DNA of 64,000 nucleotides from DATBQN01 sp963755825 (GTDB lineage Bacteria; Acidobacteriota; Thermoanaerobaculia; Multivoradales; UBA5704): positions 1,364,001 through 1,428,000 of the forward strand of contig CAVWLA010000003.1 of NCBI GenBank assembly GCA_963755825.1, in the 5' to 3' direction. Under the pieces are notes generated by a model that was given only the letters and a program-made list of their open reading frames with translations, ran no database searches and was not told where the DNA came from. Shown piece by piece: positions 36,289 to 43,092 of this stretch. How positions within the stretch are numbered: position 1 is the stretch's first letter; the number at the start of each line of letters is the position of its first letter. A program made the translations under genes and the position numbers.

Positions 36289-36399
36289 GCGGGTCTCCAG
36301 GCTCCGAGCCTCGCCCGAGCCATCAGGTTGCGCGAGCCGGACGGCGCGCCCCGCTCGCCGCCTGGACGGTGCAACTCCCGAGCCAGAGAGCGTCGGAAC

Positions 36400-37935
36400 C
36401 TACTCCGGCTGGATGACGACGCGCCGATAGGGCTCCTCGCCCCGGCTCGTCGAGACCAGCCCCTCGCGGCTCGCCATCTCGTGCTGCAGGCGGCGCAGGA
36501 GGTTGTTGCGGGGGGCGAGCTCGATCGGCCGGCCGTCCTGGCGGACCTCGGCGATCGCCTCCTCGGCCTCGCGAAGCGCCGCCTCGTCGCCGGCGAGGGC
36601 GTCGCCGACGCCGAAGACGGCGCGCACCAGGCTCTCGAGCTGGGTGACGGTGTTGCTCTTGGCGACGTGGATCGGCACGCCGCGCGCCGCCGCGTCGCGC
36701 ACCTTGTGGGGCTGGCGCCGCTCCTGGGACTTGAGCGTCACCATCAGGTCCGACTCGTCCGGGTCCTCGACCAGGTAGGCGGCGACGCGGTACTTGCGCA
36801 GCGCCCGCTCGAGCTTGGCGCGCGCCACGGCGTACGGAAAGATGCGGAGGGTCTTGCCGCCGGCGGGCGCTTTCCCGGCGGCGGGCGGCGACGGTGGCGC
36901 TTCGCCGGTGCGCCCCGTCCTCGCCGCCGGGTGGCGGATCTCCACGCCGTCGCCGGTGCGCACGCGGACCTCCGGGCGCGGCGGGATGTCGCGCAGGAAG
37001 CGGTCGACGACCTCGGCGACGTCGTGATGGACGGCGAGCGTGCTCTGGTCCTGGATCTCGATCAGCACGCCGAAGGTGGGCGGCGCCTTGCGCTCGAGGA
37101 CGGTCTTCTGGGTGCCGCGCCGCCGCGCCTCGTCGTCCGAGAGGGTGACCGCGTGGACGCCGCCGACGAGGTCCGCAAGAGTGGGGTTCTGCAGCAGGTT
37201 GTCGAGGCTGTTGCCGTGCGCCGTGGCGATCAGCTGCACGCCGCGCTCGGCGATGGTGCGCGCCGCCAGCGCCTCGGCGGCGGTGCCGATCTCGTCGATG
37301 ACGATCACCTCCGGCATGTGGTTCTCGACCGCCTCGATCATCACCGCGTGCTGGCAGTCGGGGGAGGCGACCTGCATGCGGCGGGCGCGGCCGATGCCGG
37401 GGTGCGGGATGTCGCCGTCGCCGGCGATCTCGTTCGAGGTGTCGACGACGATGACCCGCCGGCCGAGCTCGCCGGCGAGCGCCCGCGCCGCCTCGCGGAG
37501 GAGGGTGGTCTTGCCGACGCCGGGGCGGCCGAGGAGGAGGATCGACTCGCCGGCCTCGATGACGTCGCGCAGGATGTCGACCGTGCCGTAGACGGCGCGG
37601 CCGACGCGGCAGGTGAGGCCGACGATGTCGCCGACGCGGTTGCGCATGCCGGAGATGCGGTGGAGCGTGCGCTCGATCCCCGCCCGGTTGTCCCTGCCGA
37701 AGCGGCCGATGCGCTCGACGACGTGGGCGATGTCCTCGCGGCGGACCGGCTCGGCGGTGAGCTCCTCGCCGCGCTCCGGGTAGCGGGCCTCGGGGAGGCG
37801 CCCGAGGTCGAGGACGATCTCGATCAGTGGCTCGCCGCCGGCGCGCTCCGCGAGCGCCCGGCGGACGGCCGGCGGCAAGACGTCGAGCAGGGCCTCGAGG
37901 TCGTCGGTGATGTGCGGCGCGGGCGGTACGGGCAT
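36400..37935 (-). CDS. AAA ATPase with C-terminal R3H nucleic-acid-binding domain
   Basis: A 511-residue soluble ATPase related to SpoIIIAA and plastid Ycf45. The N-terminal part (LEALLDVLPPAVRRALAE) leads into an ATPase domain with Walker A LLLGRPGVGKTTLLREAA, Walker B PEVIVIDEIGTAAEALAA and the later segment ERGVQLIATAHGNSL. After a Pro-rich linker near residues 330-360 comes a region LRIFPYAVARAKLERAL and then an R3H-like C-terminus (LLRRLQHEMASREGL, RGEEPYRRVVIQ), expected to bind single-stranded nucleic acid. A very strong GGAGGAG site precedes ATG 37935. Function in bacteria of this type is not established. Divergent from the DUF4097 gene. Confidence 0.87.
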   Translation of the reverse strand: MPVPPAPHITDDLEALLDVLPPAVRRALAERAGGEPLIEIVLDLGRLPEARYPERGEELTAEPVRREDIAHVVERIGRFGRDNRAGIERTLHRISGMRNRVGDIVGLTCRVGRAVYGTVDILRDVIEAGESILLLGRPGVGKTTLLREAARALAGELGRRVIVVDTSNEIAGDGDIPHPGIGRARRMQVASPDCQHAVMIEAVENHMPEVIVIDEIGTAAEALAARTIAERGVQLIATAHGNSLDNLLQNPTLADLVGGVHAVTLSDDEARRRGTQKTVLERKAPPTFGVLIEIQDQSTLAVHHDVAEVVDRFLRDIPPRPEVRVRTGDGVEIRHPAARTGRTGEAPPSPPAAGKAPAGGKTLRIFPYAVARAKLERALRKYRVAAYLVEDPDESDLMVTLKSQERRQPHKVRDAAARGVPIHVAKSNTVTQLESLVRAVFGVGDALAGDEAALREAEEAIAEVRQDGRPIELAPRNNLLRRLQHEMASREGLVSTSRGEEPYRRVVIQPE

Positions 37936-38043
37936 GGCTCCTCCTCCGCAGGCTATAACCTCCGGCGCCCGGCGGGATGTTTCTCGCCCGGCCGCAACCT
38001 TTCCGCCGCCGCCGGCGTAGGGGGAATTCCAGAGGAGACACCC

Positions 38044-38895
38044 ATGCCACGCGCCGCACTCCGCACCCTCGCCTTCGTCCTCGCCGCCGCCGCAGCAGCG
38101 CAGAGCGGCCGCGCCGCCACCCTCGAGGAGCGCTTCGAGCAACGCTACCCGCTCGCGGCCGGCGGCACCTTCGCCCTCGCGAACGTCAACGGCGACGTCG
38201 CCGTCGCCCCCTGGGACCGCCCCGAGGTGCGGGTGACCGCCGTCAAGCACGCCAAGGCGGCGACCGAGGCGCACGCCAAGGAGCTCCTCGCGGCGATCGA
38301 GATCCGCGTCGAGCGGAGCCCGGCCGAGGTCAGGGTCGAGACCCACAACCCATCGGCCATCGGCGGCTTCTTCGACTGGCTCGCCGGCAGCGGCAGCGAG
38401 ACCTCGGTCACCTACCGCGTCGACGTGCCGCGGAGCGTCCGCCTGCAGGTGGAGACCATCAACGGCGCCCTCGCCGTGCGCGGCACCGACGGCGCCGCCC
38501 ACCTGAAGACGGTCAACGGCGCCCTGCAGGCGAACGACGTCCACGGGCCGCTCGAGGCGGCGAGCGTCAACGGCTCGATCGAGGTCGGCGGCGCCACCGG
38601 CCGCGTCCACGCCAACACCACCAACGGCGAGATCGACGTGCGGCTGGCCGCCGTCGCGGCGGGCGAGGAGACGCGCATCGCGAGCACCAACGGCGGCGTC
38701 ACCGTCCACCTGCCGGCGGGCGCCCGCGCCTCGCTCGACGCGCGCACCGTCAACGGCGAGGTGGAGAGCCCGCTGCCGCGCGCCGCGAGCAGCCACGGCG
38801 GCCGCCATCTCGTCGGCGACTTGAACGGCGGCGGCGGCAAGATCGAGATCTCGACGACCAACGGCGGTATCCACATCGAGCAGCCCGGCCGCTGA
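38044..38895 (+). CDS. DUF4097-type beta-helix exported protein
   Basis: A 283-residue exported protein with a signal peptide (ALRTLAFVLAAAAAAQSGRA) and a right-handed beta-helix made of short repeats centred on Asn-Gly: ANVNGDVAV, ETINGALAV, KTVNGALQA, ASVNGSIEV, NTTNGEIDV, ASTNGGVTV, RTVNGEVES and STTNGGIHI. This is the DUF4097 (DUF4098-like, 'putative adhesin') pattern. A stretch LEERFEQRYPLAAGGTFAL precedes the helix. No enzyme motif is seen; the family is often surface or periplasmic. GAGGAG 8 nt before ATG 38044 decides the start. It runs in the same direction as the ketosynthase gene but a gap of 71 bp with its own ribosome site follows. Confidence 0.85.
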   Translation: MPRAALRTLAFVLAAAAAAQSGRAATLEERFEQRYPLAAGGTFALANVNGDVAVAPWDRPEVRVTAVKHAKAATEAHAKELLAAIEIRVERSPAEVRVETHNPSAIGGFFDWLAGSGSETSVTYRVDVPRSVRLQVETINGALAVRGTDGAAHLKTVNGALQANDVHGPLEAASVNGSIEVGGATGRVHANTTNGEIDVRLAAVAAGEETRIASTNGGVTVHLPAGARASLDARTVNGEVESPLPRAASSHGGRHLVGDLNGGGGKIEISTTNGGIHIEQPGR

Positions 38896-38953
38896 CGGGC
38901 CAGCGGCGCGCCGGCCCGCCGCGCCGCCTGTGAGAGAATCGACGCTCCGTCGA

Positions 38954-38959
38954 AAGGAG
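38954..38959 (+). promoter_or_regulatory. Shine-Dalgarno AAGGAG that places the ketosynthase start at CTG
   Basis: AAGGAG stands 7 nt before CTG 38967, which would begin the peptide LRRVGVFGWGMVAP as in other ketosynthases. The next ATG (38997) is 37 nt from the site and would cut off the conserved first strand. Confidence 0.6.
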
Positions 38960-38966
38960 AGCGGGC

Positions 38967-40511
38967 CTGCGCAGAGTCGGAGTCTTCGGTTGGGGGATGG
39001 TCGCCCCGCGGTCGCCCAACGTCGAGGCCTTCGCCGCCAATCTCGCCGGCGCCGAGAGCTGGCTCGAGCCCTTCAACGGCTACGGCCCCGATAACTTCCT
39101 GGTCGGCAAGCCGGCGTTCTCCTTCGCCGACTACCGGCCGTGGATCGACGCGCGCTTCCCCCCCAACCGCTTCCGCCAGCTGGCGGAGAAGATGGCCGAG
39201 CCGACGCTCTACGCGATCGGCGCCTTCGTCCAGGCGCTGGCGCAGAACCCGGGGATCGGCGACGAGCTGACGCGGCTGGGCACCGCGGCGCGCGTCTACA
39301 TCGGCTCCGGCCTCGGCAGCATCGGCACCATCGCCGACGCCGCTCTCACCCTCGACCGCGCGCAGCGCCGCTGGGACCGCTTCTGGGGCGAGCGCAGCCC
39401 CGAGCTCGGCACGCCGGTCGACGGCGCGCCGGCGGACCCGGAGGCGGTGACGAGCGACGAGAGGGAGGACGCCGAGCGCGCCTGGTGGCGCTTCTGGGCG
39501 GAGCGCTCGCCCGACCTGCGGCGCTATCTCGCGGAGCTCGCGGCCATCGAGTCGCTCGCCGTCGACGGCGAGGTCGAGAGCGGCAAGATGTCGGCGATGA
39601 AGGAGCGCCAGCGTGGCCAGGCACGCCTGCAGGAGCGCTGGAAAGCGCCGCTGCCGCCCTGGCGTGCGGTCTCCGCCGACGTCGTCTGGAACATCCAGAA
39701 CACCCCCGCCTCGCAGGTCTCGATGCTCGGCCGCATCACTGGATTGGCGTTCGCCCCGGTCGCCGCCTGCTCGACCTTCGGCGTGGCGCTGAAGCTCGCC
39801 ATGGACGCCATCGACCGCGGCGAAGCGAAGGCGGTGGTGGTGGGGGCGACCGACCCTCCCCCCCATCCGATCACCGTCAGCGGCTTCTACAACGCGCGGG
39901 TGATCTCCAACGACGGGGCGATCTCGAAGCCGCTCACCGGTCTGCGCGGCACCCACGTGTCGGGCGGCGCGGTGCTGTGGATCGTCGGCGACCTCGAGCA
40001 CATGCGCGAGCGCGGCTTCCGGCCGCTCGGCATGGAGCCGCTCGCGGTCGGCGTCTCGGCCGACGCCGACCACATCATCACCCCTTCAGTGACCGGGCCG
40101 GCATCGGCGATTCGCGAGGCGCTCGCGGCGGCCGCCGTCGAGCCGCGCGAGGTCACCGGCTGGGACCTCCACGCCACCGCGACGCCCGGCGACTACAGCG
40201 AGGTCGAGACCTTTCGCGGCGTCCTGCCGGCGAGCGTCCTGGCGACCGCTCGCAAGGGGACCTTCGGTCATGGGATGGGAGCGGGGGGAGGCTGGGAGCT
40301 CACCGCCCAGTACCTCGGCTACGAGCGCGGCAGCCTCTTCCCGACGCCGCTGGCGCGCGCGGAGCTCAACCCGGAGATCGCGGCCGTCCACGACCTCTTC
40401 GTCTTCGACGAGCCGTGCGCCGCGCCGAGCGGCCCGGCCGCCAAGCTCTCGATGGGGATCGGCGGCATCAACGCCTGCGTCGTCTCGCGCCCCTGGCGCC
40501 AGCTTCCCTAG
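38967..40511 (+). CDS. Stand-alone beta-ketoacyl synthase family protein
   Basis: A 514-residue thiolase-fold condensing enzyme. It opens with RRVGVFGWGMVAPRSPNVEA, the first strand of ketosynthases. The catalytic residues are kept: Cys268 in PVAACSTFGVAL, His402 in DLHATATPGDYSE, Lys431 and His435 in RKGTFGHGMGAGGG, and the end IGGINACVVSRPW. An insertion of about 60 residues between the first conserved part and the Cys contains a repeated motif (RFWGERSPEL and RFWAERSPDL). No acyl carrier protein, malonyltransferase or reductase gene is nearby. Start is taken as CTG 38967 because of the ribosome site and homology; ATG 38997 is the fallback. Product unknown. Confidence 0.85.
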   Translation: MRRVGVFGWGMVAPRSPNVEAFAANLAGAESWLEPFNGYGPDNFLVGKPAFSFADYRPWIDARFPPNRFRQLAEKMAEPTLYAIGAFVQALAQNPGIGDELTRLGTAARVYIGSGLGSIGTIADAALTLDRAQRRWDRFWGERSPELGTPVDGAPADPEAVTSDEREDAERAWWRFWAERSPDLRRYLAELAAIESLAVDGEVESGKMSAMKERQRGQARLQERWKAPLPPWRAVSADVVWNIQNTPASQVSMLGRITGLAFAPVAACSTFGVALKLAMDAIDRGEAKAVVVGATDPPPHPITVSGFYNARVISNDGAISKPLTGLRGTHVSGGAVLWIVGDLEHMRERGFRPLGMEPLAVGVSADADHIITPSVTGPASAIREALAAAAVEPREVTGWDLHATATPGDYSEVETFRGVLPASVLATARKGTFGHGMGAGGGWELTAQYLGYERGSLFPTPLARAELNPEIAAVHDLFVFDEPCAAPSGPAAKLSMGIGGINACVVSRPWRQLP

Positions 40512-40550
40512 ACCGCATCGATCGCCGCCGGAGGCGGAGCTGCCGGCGGC

Positions 40551-40883
40551 CTACCAGCGGCCGCCGCCGCCACCCATGCCGCCCCGCCCCTCGCGCCGGC
40601 TGCCCATGCCGCCGCCACCGCCGCCGCCTTCCGGCCGGTTCTCGCGCGGGCGCGCCTCGTTGACGTTCAGCTTGCGGCCCTTGAGATCCCTGCCGTTCAG
40701 GCCGCTGATCGCCGCCTCCGCCTCCGCCCGATCCGGCATCTCGAGGAATCCGAAGCCCTTCGACTCGCCGGTCACGCGGTCCTTGATCACGGTGCAGGAG
40801 CTGACCTGGCCGAACTCCTCGAACGCCTCCTTGAGCTCGTCTTCGGTGAGGCGGTATGAGAGGTTGCCTACGTAAAGATTCAT
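40551..40883 (-). CDS. RRM-type RNA-binding protein with Gly/Arg-rich tail
   Basis: A 110-residue protein with one RNA-recognition motif (RNP2 LYVGNLSY at residue 3, RNP1 KGFGFLEM near residue 42) and a tail of Gly and Arg (RPEGGGGGGGMGSRREGRGG). It resembles the small glycine-rich RNA-binding proteins of cyanobacteria and other bacteria, some of which are cold-induced; RNA targets are unknown. AAAGGAG lies 6 nt before ATG 40883. It converges on the ketosynthase gene and diverges from terB. The tail encoded by GGC/GGT repeats is low-complexity and may vary among strains. Confidence 0.92.
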   Translation of the reverse strand: MNLYVGNLSYRLTEDELKEAFEEFGQVSSCTVIKDRVTGESKGFGFLEMPDRAEAEAAISGLNGRDLKGRKLNVNEARPRENRPEGGGGGGGMGSRREGRGGMGGGGGRW

Positions 40884-40973
40884 CCGGTTCTCCTTTGAGC
40901 TGCGGTCCGGCCAGATCCGTTTGCAAAAGCTTTGCCTGACCCTCAGGAAGGCGGCCAACGCCAGGCGGCGTGC

Positions 40974-40979
40974 TACGAT
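40974..40979 (+). promoter_or_regulatory. -10 box TACGAT, leaderless terB start
   Basis: TACGAT ends 6 bp before ATG 40986 with no ribosome site in between. Confidence 0.5.
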
Positions 40980-40985
40980 TTCTGC

Positions 40986-41522
40986 ATGTCGCTCCTCGAT
41001 CGCCTGTTGGGCCACACCGCCGGAGCCGGCGCCGGCAGGGGCTCCGAAGGCGAGACCGAGACGGTGCGCAAGATCGTCCGCGAGCTGGACGCCCTGCCGC
41101 GCGATCGCGCCCGCTGGGTGGCGGCCTTCGCCTTCATCCTCTCGCGCGTCGCCAACGCCGACCTGGTCATCACCGACGCCGAGACGCGCGCCATGGAGCG
41201 CATCCTCGTCGACCAGGCGGCGCTCCCCGAGGAGCAGGCGGTCCTCGCGGTGCAGATCGCGAAGAGCCAGAACCGCCTCGTCGGCGGCACCGAGAACTTC
41301 CTCGTCACCCGCGAGTTCAAGGAGATCGCCAGCCGCGAGGAGCGGCTGCAGCTCCTCTCCTGCCTCTTCGCGGTCGCCGCGGCCGACGGCTCGATCTCGA
41401 GCGCCGAGGAGACGGCGATCCGCCAGATCGCGAGCGAGCTCACCCTCACCCCCGCCGAGTTCGACGCCGCCCGCGCGCCCTACTCGGCGCAGCGCGAGAT
41501 CCTCCGCGGTCTCGCGCGTTGA
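40986..41522 (+). CDS. TerB-like protein
   Basis: A 178-residue soluble all-helical protein of the TerB (tellurite-resistance/DjlA-like) family. Two related metal-binding-type acidic helix pairs are visible: FILSRVANADLVITDAETRAMERIL and the later LFAVAAADGSISSAEETAIRQIASEL, the classic ADGxxSxxE pattern. The first 25 residues are a Gly-rich leader. TerB proteins bind divalent cations and often work with membrane stress systems, but single-gene copies have no set function. The -10 box 6 bp before the ATG decides the start. No other ter gene is near. An M23 peptidase gene follows after 135 bp. Confidence 0.85.
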   Translation: MSLLDRLLGHTAGAGAGRGSEGETETVRKIVRELDALPRDRARWVAAFAFILSRVANADLVITDAETRAMERILVDQAALPEEQAVLAVQIAKSQNRLVGGTENFLVTREFKEIASREERLQLLSCLFAVAAADGSISSAEETAIRQIASELTLTPAEFDAARAPYSAQREILRGLAR

Positions 41523-41657
41523 TCGCTCCCCCATCGGCGGCGGCCGGCGCGCTGCGCTATGCTCTCGCCCCGCGGCCGAATGTGCGCCGCGGCGCCGATT
41601 CCCTTCCCGAGCACTCTCCCTTCGAGCCTGACGATCGAACCGTAAGCGAGGCTGACC

Positions 41658-43043
41658 ATGGTTCCTGAGCGCAATGCCGGTGGATGCTTCTTGCGCGCGC
41701 TGCTCGCCGCCGCTCTCGCGGTCGTCGCCATCGCGGCGGTGACCACCTTCTGGCTGGGCAGCGCGCCCAGCCTCGAGATCCGGCCGGCGGCCAAGGGGAT
41801 CGGCCGCCACACGCCGGTCGTCGTCGCGCTCGGCGACACCGGCCACGTCGAGAAGGTGCGCGTCGAGCTGGTGCAGGGGATGGACGTGACACCGGTCGGC
41901 GAGAAGAGCTTCGCCACCCATCCCGCCTGGCAGTTCTGGCGCCAGGCGGCGCCGGGCGAGCTCACCGTCGACGTCGGCCGCGACACCGTCAAGGGGCTGC
42001 GCAGCGGCGAGGCGACGGTGCGGGCGACGGCGGAGCGGGCGGGGAGCTGGCTGCGCCGGCCGGACCCGGTGATCGCCGAGGTGAAGCTGCCGGTGCGCCT
42101 GGCGCCGCCGGCGCTCTCGGTGGTCTCGAGCCAGCACTACGTGGCGCAGGGCGGCTGCGAGGTGGTCGTCTACCGCGTCGGCGACGGCGCCGTCGCCGAC
42201 GGCGTGCGCTCGGGCCGCTGGACCTTCCCCGGCTACCCGCTGCCGGGCGCCGCCGACGCGCACCAGCGCTTCGCCTTCTACGCCGTGCCCTGGGACACCG
42301 GCGACGCCTCGGCGGTGAAGCTCTTCGCCGTCGACGACGTCGGCAACGAGGCGACGGCCTCCTTCGTCGACCAGTTCTTCCCCAAGCCGATCAAGGTCGA
42401 CACCATCCAGCTCACCGACGCCTTCCTGAACAAGGTCGTGCCGGAGATCATGGGCGAGACCCCCGGCGTGCGCGACCAGGGCGATCTGCTCAAGAACTTC
42501 CTCGAGATCAACGGCAACCTGCGCCAGAGAGAGGCCAAGGAGCTGCAGGACCTGGCCGCGAAGTCGAGCCCCTCCTTCCTCTGGTCGCAGCCCTTCCTGC
42601 CGATGCGCAACGCCAAGATCACCGCCGCCTTCGCGCAGCGCCGCACCTACGTCTACCAGGGCAAGCCCGTCGATCAGCAGACCCACCTCGGCTTCGACAT
42701 GGCCTCGGTGCAGCGCGACGCGGTGCCGGCCTCGAACCGCGGCGTCGTCGTCCTCGCCCGCTTCTTCGGCATCTACGGCAACGCCGTCGTCATCGACCAC
42801 GGCTACGGCCTGATGAGCCTCTACGGCCACCTCTCCGCGATCGGCGTCAAGGAGGGTCAGACCGTCGAGCGCAACCAAACCCTCGGCCGCTCCGGCCAGA
42901 CCGGCCTCGCCGGCGGCGACCACCTCCACTTCACCCTCCTCCTCGACGGCCTGCCGGTCAACCCGGTCGAATGGTGGGATCCGCACTGGATCCGCGACCG
43001 CATCGCGAGGAAGCTGGGGGCGGGGTTCAAGTACAGCGCGTAG
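41658..43043 (+). CDS. M23-family peptidase with large N-terminal region
   Basis: A 461-residue cell-wall peptidase anchored or exported by an N-terminal hydrophobic helix (LRALLAAALAVVAIAAVTTFW). Residues ~40-300 form a beta-rich region (SLEIRPAAKGIGRHTPVVVA, KLFAVDDVGNEATASFVDQF) that may act as a regulatory or Ig-like module. The M23 domain lies near residues 310-440 with zinc ligands in THLGFDMAS and DHLHFTLLLDG and the segment GNAVVIDHGYGLMSLYGHLS. All expected catalytic His and Asp residues are kept, so an active endopeptidase is likely. It is a single gene converging on polA; its -10 may be TATGCT at 41557, giving a long leader. Confidence 0.92.
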   Translation: MVPERNAGGCFLRALLAAALAVVAIAAVTTFWLGSAPSLEIRPAAKGIGRHTPVVVALGDTGHVEKVRVELVQGMDVTPVGEKSFATHPAWQFWRQAAPGELTVDVGRDTVKGLRSGEATVRATAERAGSWLRRPDPVIAEVKLPVRLAPPALSVVSSQHYVAQGGCEVVVYRVGDGAVADGVRSGRWTFPGYPLPGAADAHQRFAFYAVPWDTGDASAVKLFAVDDVGNEATASFVDQFFPKPIKVDTIQLTDAFLNKVVPEIMGETPGVRDQGDLLKNFLEINGNLRQREAKELQDLAAKSSPSFLWSQPFLPMRNAKITAAFAQRRTYVYQGKPVDQQTHLGFDMASVQRDAVPASNRGVVVLARFFGIYGNAVVIDHGYGLMSLYGHLSAIGVKEGQTVERNQTLGRSGQTGLAGGDHLHFTLLLDGLPVNPVEWWDPHWIRDRIARKLGAGFKYSA

Positions 43044-43092
43044 GGCGGAGTCGAAACGAAGACGGGATAGGGATTGCGGGCGCCGCCGGCCG

